A stretch of DNA of 64,000 bases from Bacteroidales bacterium (GTDB taxonomy: Bacteria; Bacteroidota; Bacteroidia; Bacteroidales; Tenuifilaceae). This document shows, piece by piece, positions 51,504 through 60,533 of the stretch (its first letter is position 1; every line of letters starts with the position of its first letter). The stretch lies in contig JABFRB010000022.1 in NCBI GenBank assembly GCA_013141385.1, forward strand, positions 156,106-220,105. The letters run 5' to 3'. The notes beneath the pieces are model-generated. The model was given only the letters and a program-made list of their open reading frames with translations. It did no database searches and was not told where the DNA came from. Made by a program: the position numbers and the translations under genes.

Positions 51504-52178
51504 ATGGAGATGAAGAAACTAATACTTTACATATTTCTCAGTTTCTTGTTTTTAAGAGTGGCAGGACAGCGTATTGAGTTTTCTGGTGGTTTAAATAACA
51601 ATCGGTTTTTTAGTTCACAGAAAGATGGAGGACATCTTAGAACAAATTTTAACAATACTTATAGCTATTCGCTAGGAATTGGATTAGAAGACATCAAATT
51701 AGACACTCTATTAAAATTTAGGATTATTTTAAAATTTGACAATTATAGAGGTAGTATACACACAATAAATGGCGGACTTGCTGGAGAAAGCACAACTAAC
51801 GCTACTGTAGACAAATATATAGTTGGACTGGGAGTATACCCATTGAACTTTAATATCAATAAAAAAATCAGGATTAGCCTTGGGGGTGAGATCAATTATT
51901 TAATTGCTGAAACGGAATCGGGATACCAATCATCTTGGCAAATAGGACAACCAGATTCATATAAATTAACTGAAAATGGGTCAATTACGAAAAATAGCAG
52001 ATTTAATTTTGGCCTATTATTTAGAATTGGCTATGATATTAGATTAAAGAAAGATTGGTACATAGTTCCTCAATACATTTTTTATAGGGGTTTGACTGAA
52101 GAATTTAAAAACATTGAAGCACCAACAATGTCGCTACGACATTATTTGCAGATAGGAATAATTAAACAATTAAGATAA
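51504..52178 (+). CDS. Outer-membrane beta-barrel protein
   Basis: The 224-residue protein begins MEMKKLILYIFLSFLFLRVAGQ, a signal peptide (the second Met at position 3 is an alternative start). It continues as alternating strands with Gly/Tyr/Phe patterns (FSGGLNNNRFFSSQKDGG; YIVGLGVYPLNFNINKKIRI; RFNFGLLFRIGYDIRLKKDW), ending HYLQIGIIKQLR. This is a small outer-membrane barrel of about eight to ten strands, of the porin-family/OMP_b-brl type. No partner is apparent, and it follows the putative recombination hairpin directly. Confidence 0.78.
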   Translation: MEMKKLILYIFLSFLFLRVAGQRIEFSGGLNNNRFFSSQKDGGHLRTNFNNTYSYSLGIGLEDIKLDTLLKFRIILKFDNYRGSIHTINGGLAGESTTNATVDKYIVGLGVYPLNFNINKKIRISLGGEINYLIAETESGYQSSWQIGQPDSYKLTENGSITKNSRFNFGLLFRIGYDIRLKKDWYIVPQYIFYRGLTEEFKNIEAPTMSLRHYLQIGIIKQLR

Positions 52179-52518
52179 AGGCGGTTTAATTAAGTTTAAT
52201 CTCTTGAATACGCTTGTTTAGCCGAACGAAGTGTGGTAACATTGAAGATTATCCAACACATCCAAAATCTTTTCTCCATCATTACTACTCCAAAAATTGA
52301 CAAACTTCTCGATCGTTAATTAATCAGATTTGTTATTCCTACCAACAGGCAAATCGTAAAAATCAATAAATTCTATATTAAGTAATTATTGTTTGTATAA
52401 ACAGCCATATAAATATTTGATAATGTGGGAATTTAAAAACATTGTTAATAAATAATTGTATTTCAGGTGTAACGTTTTTACATAATTAACCATTAATATG
52501 TAAAACTCCCTATATTGG

Positions 52519-52533
52519 TTTCGTTAAACGAAA
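52519..52533. promoter_or_regulatory. 15-bp palindrome upstream of secreted nuclease
   Basis: TTTCGTT-A-AACGAAA is a perfect palindrome with 7-bp arms, 114 bp before the nuclease start. A half-site AAACGAAA-like word (CAAACGAAAC) follows at about 52560. This looks like an operator. The rest of the 468-bp gap 52179-52646 shows no other feature. Confidence 0.4.
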
Positions 52534-52646
52534 TCTTTTTTCATTATAAATACTTATAGCAAACGAAACTAATTATCCCGAAAATAATGAACTGTAGTAA
52601 TCATAAACACCTAAATAACCTAATTTTTAACTTAACCTAACTTATC

Positions 52647-55451
52647 ATGTTTAAAAAACTACAATGGTTAGTGCTATTTATAGGGATTACATCATCTTCT
52701 CTATATGCACAAATCCCTGCAGGATATTATAATACTGCAACAGGGACGGGTTATACTCTAAAGACCCAACTGTACAATATAATCAAAGGTCATACGGATC
52801 TTGGTTATGCTGGTTTATGGACAACCTACCAAACTTCTGATCGGGATTACTCTTATGAAAATGATGGAACCATACTAGATTTGTATTCTGAGAACCCAAC
52901 AGGTGCTGATCCCTATAATTTCACATACAGCACCGATCAATGTGGTACTTATGCCGTTGAGGGTGATTGCTATAATAGGGAACACATGATACCACAATCC
53001 ATTTTCAACCAAGGATCTCCTATGGTTGCTGATGCTCATTTTATTACAGCTACCGATGGTAAAGTAAATGGGATGAGATCTAATTACCCACATGGTATGG
53101 TTGGAACTGCTACCTATACTTCCCAAAATGGTTCTAAACTAGGTTCAGCATTAAATTCAGGTTATTCTGCGGGATATTCAGGGACAGTATTTGAGCCTAT
53201 TAACGAATTTAAAGGCGATATTGCTCGTATGTATTTTTATTTTGCAACACGTTATGAGAACGTAGTTACAACATGGGGTGTATCCTACGCTATGTTTAAT
53301 GGTACCACAAATCAGGTATTTGCCCAACCTTTCTTAACTATTCTTTTAACATGGAATGCACAAGATCCTGTAAGTGCAAGTGAAATAGCAAGGAATAACG
53401 CAATTTATGCCAGACAAAATAATAGGAATCCATTTATTGATCATCCCGAATATGCAAATCAAATTTGGAGTACATCTACAGATACACAAGCACCAACAGC
53501 ACCAACCAATTTGGCTGCTTCTAGTGTTGCTTCAACTACATTAACTTTAGGATGGACTGCTTCAACCGATAACGTTGGTGTAACTGGTTATGATATTTAC
53601 AAAAATGGGACATTACTTACTTCCGTTACAACCACAACCTATAATGTTACTGGTTTAACTGCTGCAACAGCATATACCTTCTATGTTAAGGCTAAAGATG
53701 CTGCTGGCAATATTTCTGCTGCAAGCAGTACTATAAATGTAACTACTTCTGCTTCTGATACACAAGCGCCAACCGCACCAACCAATTTAGCTGCATCAAA
53801 CGTTGCTCAAACAACGCTAACCTTAGGATGGACTGCTTCAACTGACAATGTTGGGGTAACAGGTTATGATATATACAGAAACGGAACTTTGCTTACTTCA
53901 GTTACAACCACAACCTATAACGTTACTGGTTTAACTGCTTCTACAGCATACTCCTTCTATGTTAAGGCAAAGGATGCTGCGGGTAATATTTCTGCGGCAA
54001 GCAGTACTATTAATGTTACCACAGCTTCATCAACGGTTAGCTACTGTACTTCCCAAGGAAATAGCTGTGCGGACGAATGGATTTCGAAGGTAGTTATAGG
54101 TGCATTTACAAACTCATCCACCGCTGCGGGTTACACCGATTTTACAAGTAAAACAATAACATTAACTGCTGGTACCGCTGCTAGTATTTCATTAACACCA
54201 GGGTTTACCAGTTCGGCATACAATGAATACTGGAAAATCTGGATTGACTACAATGGGGATAAAGATTTTGCTGATGCCAACGAGCTAGTTTTTGATGCTG
54301 GAGCTGTATCCAATACAGTCAAAACAGGGACAATTAACGTTATTTCTACTGCATCAGGAACTACCCGAATGAGGGTTTCGATGAAATATAATGCTGCTCA
54401 AACAGCCTGTGAGGCATTCGGTTACGGCGAAGTTGAAGATTATACGGTTACATTTGGTGCTGTTGTTCCAGATACACAAGCACCAACAGCACCAACCAAT
54501 TTGACAGCATCTAATGTTGTTCAAACTACTCTAACCTTAGGTTGGACTGCATCAACAGATAACGTTGGAGTAACTGGTTATGATATATATAAAAATGGGA
54601 TATTGCTTACTTCTGCTGCCACTACAAGTTATAATGTAACTGGCCTAACTGCTTCTACAGCTTACTCTTTCTATGTTAAGGCAAAGGATGCTGCGGGTAA
54701 TATTTCTGCTGCAAGTACCACTTTAAATGTTACAACAGCGGCCAATGGGGGTACTTCAAAATTGGAAACCTTTGCTAATTTTTCAGTAGGAGCTTCTTAC
54801 CTAACGGGTACATTTTTAGGACAAGATGGTTCTACGTGGTCGTACAATGGTGCCAGAGGCGATATTGCTATAACAGGCTCGGCTCCAACCCTAGGAAAGG
54901 GCAGAACACCACTAAGCTATGTTACATCAGGAACTATCCAAGGTGGTGTAGGTACATTGAAATTTGATTGGATGCGGGCATTTACTACATCAGTAAATCT
55001 ATATGTTTATGTTAATAGTACACTTGTAAAAACCATCACCGGTGGTACTGTAAATGTACCTGCTAACTCAGGTATAATTACAGTAAATATTGCTGGTGCT
55101 GTTACACTTAAATTTGTTCAAGTTAATTCAACCTCAGGACAAGTAACTATCGATAATATAGAATGGACTCCTTATACTACCGCTATTGCAAAGTCAATAG
55201 AAGAAAACTTGGATAACCCTGTATCAGAATTCAATATGTATCCAAATCCAGCAAGTAATGTTTTAACGATTATTACAAATAGTAGTAATAACCAATATAC
55301 CATTGTTGATATTTATGGGAAAACCATTGAGCGTGGAAATCTTAAAAGTGAAGCACACATTAATGTTTCTACTTTAGTAAAAGGTTTGTACTTTGTAAAT
55401 ATTACGGATGATAAAGGGAAAACTCAAACTAAGAAATTCATAAAGGAATAA
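52647..55451 (+). CDS. Secreted endonuclease I with FN3 and GEVED domains and T9SS sorting
   Basis: The 934-residue protein has a signal peptide (MFKKLQWLVLFIGITSSSLYAQ). Residues 25-275 form an EndA/endonuclease I domain with the active-site block GDCYNREHMIPQSIF (NREH at 110-113) and DAHFITATDGKVNGMRSNYP. Three nearly identical FN3 domains begin at about 278, 371 and 609 (DTQAPTAPTNLAAS...GWTASTDNVGVTGYDIY). A GEVED-type domain lies between the second and third (about 520-605, DYNGDKDFADANELVF to FGYGEVEDY). A further beta domain (about 700-850) and the type IX sorting domain (FNMYPNPASNVLTI to KKFIKE) close it. It would degrade extracellular DNA or RNA after export. A terminator follows. 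Confidence 0.9.
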   Translation: MFKKLQWLVLFIGITSSSLYAQIPAGYYNTATGTGYTLKTQLYNIIKGHTDLGYAGLWTTYQTSDRDYSYENDGTILDLYSENPTGADPYNFTYSTDQCGTYAVEGDCYNREHMIPQSIFNQGSPMVADAHFITATDGKVNGMRSNYPHGMVGTATYTSQNGSKLGSALNSGYSAGYSGTVFEPINEFKGDIARMYFYFATRYENVVTTWGVSYAMFNGTTNQVFAQPFLTILLTWNAQDPVSASEIARNNAIYARQNNRNPFIDHPEYANQIWSTSTDTQAPTAPTNLAASSVASTTLTLGWTASTDNVGVTGYDIYKNGTLLTSVTTTTYNVTGLTAATAYTFYVKAKDAAGNISAASSTINVTTSASDTQAPTAPTNLAASNVAQTTLTLGWTASTDNVGVTGYDIYRNGTLLTSVTTTTYNVTGLTASTAYSFYVKAKDAAGNISAASSTINVTTASSTVSYCTSQGNSCADEWISKVVIGAFTNSSTAAGYTDFTSKTITLTAGTAASISLTPGFTSSAYNEYWKIWIDYNGDKDFADANELVFDAGAVSNTVKTGTINVISTASGTTRMRVSMKYNAAQTACEAFGYGEVEDYTVTFGAVVPDTQAPTAPTNLTASNVVQTTLTLGWTASTDNVGVTGYDIYKNGILLTSAATTSYNVTGLTASTAYSFYVKAKDAAGNISAASTTLNVTTAANGGTSKLETFANFSVGASYLTGTFLGQDGSTWSYNGARGDIAITGSAPTLGKGRTPLSYVTSGTIQGGVGTLKFDWMRAFTTSVNLYVYVNSTLVKTITGGTVNVPANSGIITVNIAGAVTLKFVQVNSTSGQVTIDNIEWTPYTTAIAKSIEENLDNPVSEFNMYPNPASNVLTIITNSSNNQYTIVDIYGKTIERGNLKSEAHINVSTLVKGLYFVNITDDKGKTQTKKFIKE

Positions 55452-55472
55452 ATACTTCAAGTTTAAATGTAA

Positions 55473-55497
55473 GAAGACGGCCATTAAGCCGTCTTTT
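55473..55497 (+). terminator. Rho-independent terminator
   Basis: AAGACGGC/GCCGTCTT stem with a 6-nt loop and TTT tail, 22 bp after the nuclease gene. Confidence 0.85.
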
Positions 55498-55560
55498 TAC
55501 ATTTGCAAACGAAGGATCTTATATTAGACATTATATAGATTAGGCTGTTTTGAGTTTGAT

Positions 55561-55595
55561 AAGAGTTCCGAACTTTTTAAAAAGTTCGGAACTCT
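55561..55595. repeat. Perfect hairpin, second copy (between convergent genes)
   Basis: AAGAGTTCCGAACTTTTTAA followed by AAAGTTCGGAACTCT matches the hairpin at 45737-45771 almost base for base. No T tract follows on the plus strand here. The rest of the 326-bp gap 55452-55777 holds only the terminator above. Confidence 0.7.
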
Positions 55596-55777
55596 AGGGT
55601 TTAACTTCTTTTTCGAGGATTAAATTTTCTGAGAAAACTTTAGGTATAACAGTTGTTGCTTAATCTGTATAAAGTCTATTATACTATATTCGAATAAGTC
55701 TCGCTTATTCAGATTTACAATTCCTGTGTTTCAAACACTAACAAAAATTCGCCTGAGACAAAATCCTATTAATTCAA

Positions 55778-56986
55778 CTATTCACTAGTCATAATAAACA
55801 ATGGCTGCATTTCAAAGCTTTTAAAGTAAGGTCTTAGCCTATCGGTATTGTAGTAACGTTGGATGTTTACAACCTTTTTTTGGCTCGATACTACATCGAT
55901 TGGTACATTATCGTACCGTCCATTTTTAAGAACAACCAAGCGACCATGAATGCCTTTAAGGATTAAATCAAGCGCTAGGTTTCCAAAAGCCATTGGAACA
56001 ATGGAATCAATAGCATCTGGCTCGCCCCCACGAACGAGGTAACCTAAGTTCTGGCTAATAATATTAACTACTTTACCCTTGTTATATTTTGGAGTAAGCT
56101 CCTTAATTTGCTTTGATACCAACTCTCCTATCCCACCCAATTTTGCATGACCAAAGGCATCCTTCTCTGTTCCTTGGAAAGACATCTCCTCCATTCCTTC
56201 AAACATAGCACCCTCAGATACCAGCACAGTTGAATACTTACTAGGATTCTTGGCTCTATCTTCAATTAGTAACTCTGTTAGCCGATCAATATTAAATTTA
56301 TATTCAGGGATAACACACCTATTTGCGATTCCAGCCATTGTAGGTATCATCGCAGTAAAGCCAGCATACCGACCGAATACTTCCATAACAAGAATTCGTT
56401 CGTGGGAACCAGCCGACGTTCGGAGAATATCCGTTAATGAGATTGTTCTTGTAACACAAGTACTAAACCCAATACAATAGTCGGTTCCGGGAACATCATT
56501 ATCCATCGTTTTTGGGATGGCTATCACCTTTACACCCTCCTTGTATAGCCTAACACCATAGCTAAGCGTATCATCGCCCCCAATTGGAATTAAGTAATCG
56601 ATGCCAATAAAATTAAGGTTTTTAAGAACCTCTGGGGTAAGATCGTTCATCTCTTTATTATAATGATCTTGTAAATGATCAGGTACCGATGATTTAAGAA
56701 CCTTACTTGGGTTAGTCCTTGATGTGTGAAGAAATGTACCACCTGTTCGGAATGCTTTATTTACCCTCTCTTCGGTTAGTTCCTCAAAACAATTGCTGTT
56801 ATCAACCTTTTTATCCCTAATGACTTCAATCATCCCTGCCCAACCTCTTTTTATCCCAATAACTTCATAACCCTCACGCAATGCTCTAATGGTTATTGCT
56901 CTAATTGCCGGATTTAAACCAGGTACATCGCCACCCCCTGTTAGTATGGCTATAACCCCTTTACTCTTCTTTGTACTTGCTGACAT
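55778..56986 (-). CDS. 6-phosphofructokinase, PPi-type active-site residues
   Basis: This protein of about 402 residues belongs to the PfkA superfamily. I choose the ATG at 56986 (MSASTKKSKGVIAILTGGGD), since the upstream extension would be hydrophobic and unlike the family. Motifs are AILTGGGDVPGLNPAIRA, IPIGGDDTLSYG, IPKTMDNDVPGTDYCIGF, and MEVFGRYAGF. GGDD (Asp rather than Gly) and PKTMDND (Lys rather than Gly) are the residues that mark PPi-dependent enzymes. It therefore probably uses pyrophosphate and works in both directions, though ATP use cannot be excluded without assay. It is cytosolic, central glycolysis. A terminator separates it from the upstream gene. Confidence 0.88.
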   Translation of the reverse strand: MSASTKKSKGVIAILTGGGDVPGLNPAIRAITIRALREGYEVIGIKRGWAGMIEVIRDKKVDNSNCFEELTEERVNKAFRTGGTFLHTSRTNPSKVLKSSVPDHLQDHYNKEMNDLTPEVLKNLNFIGIDYLIPIGGDDTLSYGVRLYKEGVKVIAIPKTMDNDVPGTDYCIGFSTCVTRTISLTDILRTSAGSHERILVMEVFGRYAGFTAMIPTMAGIANRCVIPEYKFNIDRLTELLIEDRAKNPSKYSTVLVSEGAMFEGMEEMSFQGTEKDAFGHAKLGGIGELVSKQIKELTPKYNKGKVVNIISQNLGYLVRGGEPDAIDSIVPMAFGNLALDLILKGIHGRLVVLKNGRYDNVPIDVVSSQKKVVNIQRYYNTDRLRPYFKSFEMQPLFIMTSE

Positions 56987-57074
56987 ATTGATATAATTTA
57001 ATGAATTCGAATAAAGATATGCTATAAAACTAATAAAGTCAATGTTAATAATATTACGAATGTAACAATTAATA

Positions 57075-57106
57075 AACAAAAAAGCAGATGTATACTCATC
57101 TGCTTT
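57075..57106 (-). terminator. Rho-independent terminator (minus strand)
   Basis: AAAGCAGATG/CATCTGCTTT perfect 10-bp stem with a 6-nt loop, followed on the minus strand by TTTG and further T. It ends the unknown gene at 57127-57684. Confidence 0.85.
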
Positions 57107-57126
57107 GTACTTTTAAATTTAATAGA

Positions 57127-57684
57127 TTAATTCCAAGTTATCATTAATTCAGTGATTGAATCCCCTTTTGTCATCGATTTTGTAGGTGATATTTTAACAT
57201 TTTTACATCCAGTAATTTCAAGCGCTTTTTGAATCCACCCAAAAATTCTGGCCTCCAGTACTTCATTGTTTACAGGTAACTTTGTTACAATCATTATTAC
57301 ATGCTTAGCTCCTGTTTCTTTAATTGAAAGAACAGCAGGATCATAATACGAGGGTAGTATTTGACCTGCACGTGCAATAATGAACTGTGGTGTTGCCAAC
57401 TTAACAAATATTTTATATACCCCTTTCAGTGCCGATTCTGAGCTATACCTGCCTGTTTCCCAACCAGCTTTTATAACATCACCATTAAAAATAACCTTAC
57501 CTATTGCAATTGTTGGCTCTATAGCAGCATCTTTTACTGAATACCAATCGGAAACATACACTGGTTTGGACATTATAACTCTTGATGCCTCCGGCATTGC
57601 TTTTAGCCATTCAGCGTACTTGCTGCTGTATTGAGTTTGAACAAACTCTTGAATAGATCTAACGGCTGTTCCTTTTACATGCAT
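57127..57684 (-). CDS. Hypothetical cytosolic protein
   Basis: I do not recognise this 185-residue protein with confidence. It has helical N-terminal half motifs (SSKYAEWLKAMPEASRVI; SDWYSVKDAAIEPTIAIG) and a beta-alpha C-terminal half (KHVIMIVTKLPVNNEVLEARIFGWIQKALEITGCKNVKISP). No signal peptide, membrane segment or catalytic motif is visible. The overall plan, a helical head followed by a ligand-domain-like fold, recalls heme-NO-binding/V4R-type or DUF2378-like proteins, but that is a weak impression. It has its own terminator and a 242-bp upstream gap shared with the divergent M1 peptidase gene. Confidence 0.7.
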   Translation of the reverse strand: MHVKGTAVRSIQEFVQTQYSSKYAEWLKAMPEASRVIMSKPVYVSDWYSVKDAAIEPTIAIGKVIFNGDVIKAGWETGRYSSESALKGVYKIFVKLATPQFIIARAGQILPSYYDPAVLSIKETGAKHVIMIVTKLPVNNEVLEARIFGWIQKALEITGCKNVKISPTKSMTKGDSITELMITWN

Positions 57685-57926
57685 ATTGAGTAGTTTAAAT
57701 TGATATTAAGATGGATAATTAAAATATTGAGCAAAAAACACTTGAATACAATAAAAATGAAATTAATGCCTTATTATTGCAAGTAAAGAATTCTTAAACA
57801 GAAAACTGATATCATAATTACAGAAAAATTGCAATGGTGATATGAATCATTTTTTTAGTTGATGTGCAATTATACTTATCTTTAAAATCGATATTCTTTC
57901 TAATTTAGCTATAAAATAATAGAAAA

Positions 57927-59843
57927 ATGAAAAAATGTATTATCCTCATTCTTCTTGTCTTTTACACGTTGTATGCATTTAGCCAAGTAAATGAAACTTA
58001 TGAAACAGGTAAGCATCAAAGCAAATTAAAATCGTCAAATACAGTAATCTATAATCCAAAAATGGATGCCTATAATGTGGTGTACTATGGGCTGAATATT
58101 GAAGCATCAAACTTAACTAGTACAATTTCCTCTGGAAGAGTTATTATCAAAGCAAAAGCAGAGAATGCCCCTTTAACGGAATTCGTAATCCAGCTAATAA
58201 ACGAACTTACAGTTTCTCAGGTAAAAATTGATGGGCAAGTAGTAACCTTCTCCCATGTAAACAATGAGATTTCCTTCACCTGCCCAATACCAATTCCAGT
58301 TGGAGAGCTTTTTACAGTGGAAGTGGAATATTCGGGAATACCTGTTGGAGCAGGATGGTCAAATACGGTCGCATCGAACTGGAATATGTCAGTAACATGG
58401 ACATTATCCGAGTCATTTCATGCTTACGAGTGGTTTCCAGTTAAACAATCGCTAACGGATAAGGCAGATAGCGCAGATATCTACGTTACTGTTCCATCAA
58501 ACCTTAAAGTAGCCTCAAATGGCTTACTAAAGAATGTTGCTGATGTTGGAGGTGGAAAGAAAAGGTTTGAATGGCAGTGCCGTTACCCAATTGACTATTA
58601 TCTTATTTCAGTAACTATTTCCGATTACATAGAATACAATATTTATGCAAATCCAACTGGTCTTGGTAAACCATTGCTAATTCAAAACTTTGTATACAAT
58701 GTTAGTAGCTGTTTGGACATATACAAAAACGCAATTGATGGTACTCCGGCAATAATTGAGTTGTACTCAAACCTCTTCGGGATGTATCCTTTTTCAAATG
58801 AAAAGTATGGTCATGTTATGGCTCCTTTCGGAGGTGGCATGGAGCATCAAACAATGACAACTGTTGGCTCCTTCTCAAATGGATTAATTGCACACGAACT
58901 CGCCCATATGTGGTTTGGCGATTATGTTACCTGCAAAACATGGCAAGATATATGGATTAACGAGGGATTCGCCTCATATGCCGAGTATATCAATCTTCAA
59001 AATCTTAACAGTCAGGCTAATGCAGATTTATGGATGGAATCTGCTCATTATAGAGCAAAACTGAAACCAAATGGTAGTGTTTACCTTGGAATTGCTGAAT
59101 CTACAGATGAGAATAGGATTTTCAGTACCGAACTCTCCTATAAAAAAGGTGCATGTATTATCCATATACTTAGATATGAGATAAATAACGATTCTTTATT
59201 TTATTCAATACTTAAACAATTTCTTAATCGTTTTGGTCATTCAACCGCAACAGGTGAGGATTTTAAGACGGTTGTAAACGAATTAACTGGTCAGGACTAT
59301 ACATGGTTTTTCGACCAGTGGTATTATGGGTATGGTTTCCCTGAATTCACAATCAAATATGGTTACACTGGGAGTCAGAGTTGGGTTGCCATTTCGCAAA
59401 TCCCTTCAAACCTATCAACGCCCTTGTTTAAAACATCTATGGATTTAGTTCTTAAGTTTAATGATCAAACAACATCAACGCAAAGAATCTTCATTTCTGA
59501 AAATCCACAAATCTTCACCTTTGATACGCCAAAGATTCAATCGTTACAAGTTGATCCATTGAGTTGGCTCTTATGTAAATTTGGTTCTATTGAATCAAAT
59601 GATGCAGATTCCTGGGTTACCATAGATCAAAACCCCTTTTCCAATAAGATTCAATTCACTATTCTACAAGACTACCAAAGCATTAAAGTTTCCATAACAG
59701 ATATAACTGGAAAAGTACTTTACAACCTATCATTCAACAGCCAATTTTTTGAAATAGATACTTCGAAGTTACCCAAAGGAACTTACATAATAAAAGTTTC
59801 AGATGGAAATAGATATGCAGTAAAGAAGATAGTCAAAGGGTAG
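57927..59843 (+). CDS. Secreted M1-family metallopeptidase with T9SS sorting domain
   Basis: The 638-residue protein has a signal peptide (MKKCIILILLVFYTLYAFSQ), an N-terminal beta domain, and the M1 catalytic block. This includes the motif GGGMEHQTMTTVG and the zinc site HELAHMWFGDYVTCKTWQDIWINEGFASY (split here as HELAHMWFGDY and WINEGFASY). The helical C-terminal domain is short, and the end is a type IX sorting domain (NPFSNKIQFTILQDYQSIKV to VKKIVKG). It should therefore act at the cell surface or outside, while the M1 proteins at 6911 and 9100 appear periplasmic or lipid-anchored. It probably cleaves short peptides. A deformylase-like gene follows 83 bp later on the same strand. Confidence 0.9.
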   Translation: MKKCIILILLVFYTLYAFSQVNETYETGKHQSKLKSSNTVIYNPKMDAYNVVYYGLNIEASNLTSTISSGRVIIKAKAENAPLTEFVIQLINELTVSQVKIDGQVVTFSHVNNEISFTCPIPIPVGELFTVEVEYSGIPVGAGWSNTVASNWNMSVTWTLSESFHAYEWFPVKQSLTDKADSADIYVTVPSNLKVASNGLLKNVADVGGGKKRFEWQCRYPIDYYLISVTISDYIEYNIYANPTGLGKPLLIQNFVYNVSSCLDIYKNAIDGTPAIIELYSNLFGMYPFSNEKYGHVMAPFGGGMEHQTMTTVGSFSNGLIAHELAHMWFGDYVTCKTWQDIWINEGFASYAEYINLQNLNSQANADLWMESAHYRAKLKPNGSVYLGIAESTDENRIFSTELSYKKGACIIHILRYEINNDSLFYSILKQFLNRFGHSTATGEDFKTVVNELTGQDYTWFFDQWYYGYGFPEFTIKYGYTGSQSWVAISQIPSNLSTPLFKTSMDLVLKFNDQTTSTQRIFISENPQIFTFDTPKIQSLQVDPLSWLLCKFGSIESNDADSWVTIDQNPFSNKIQFTILQDYQSIKVSITDITGKVLYNLSFNSQFFEIDTSKLPKGTYIIKVSDGNRYAVKKIVKG

Positions 59844-59926
59844 TAATAATTCTTTATTCGAAATGCTAACGATGATAAAACTAACCAACTTATGATAATT
59901 GAGATAATCAAAATATATTAAAACAA

Positions 59927-60421
59927 ATGGCTGTAAAAAAAATTCTATCTCTTGGAAATCCAATGCTCTATGAGAAATCAGCAGAGATTTCAATCAATGA
60001 ACTCGATTTGGTAAAATCCACAGTTGTTGATTTGCACGATACACTTATCGATTTTAGAAAGCAATATAATTGTGGTAGAGCAATTGCCGCTCCACAATTA
60101 GGCATTATGAAGCGGCTTATTTACATGTATATTGATAAACCTATTGTTTTTATTAACCCCTCTCTAGATCAATTTAGCCCCGAAATGTTCGAAGTTTGGG
60201 ATGATTGCATGAGCTTTCCAAATCTTTTAGTAAGAGTTAATCGATATAAAAGCTGTAGAATTAAATTTAAGGACACTAATTGGCAAGATCAGAAATTAAC
60301 CTTTAGCAATGATCTTTCGGAGCTAATACAACACGAATACGATCATCTTGATGGAATTCTAGCGACTCAAAGGGCTGTTGATCAATTTTCGTTTGCACTA
60401 AAAAGTCATGTAAAGGTTTAA
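59927..60421 (+). CDS. Divergent peptide deformylase-like protein
   Basis: The 164-residue protein has the three PDF motifs in altered form. Motif 1 reads GRAIAAPQ (canonical GxGxAAPQ, second Gly lost). Motif 2 reads DDCMSFP (canonical EGCLS), with metal ligand Cys94 kept. Motif 3 QHEYDHLDG is intact, with His136, Glu137 and His140. All three metal ligands and the catalytic Glu are thus present, but the substrate loop around motif 2 is changed. It may be a second, specialised deformylase or act on another formylated substrate. It follows the M1 peptidase by 83 bp on the same strand. Confidence 0.8.
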   Translation: MAVKKILSLGNPMLYEKSAEISINELDLVKSTVVDLHDTLIDFRKQYNCGRAIAAPQLGIMKRLIYMYIDKPIVFINPSLDQFSPEMFEVWDDCMSFPNLLVRVNRYKSCRIKFKDTNWQDQKLTFSNDLSELIQHEYDHLDGILATQRAVDQFSFALKSHVKV

Positions 60422-60533
60422 AGGATCTAAAGTCATCTCCCAAAAAGTAAAACAATAGTGAAAGATCAAAATTGCATAATTCTATCCTTTCAATTACTTT
60501 TATCGCAATTCAAATATCCTTAAAAAAGTTTTT

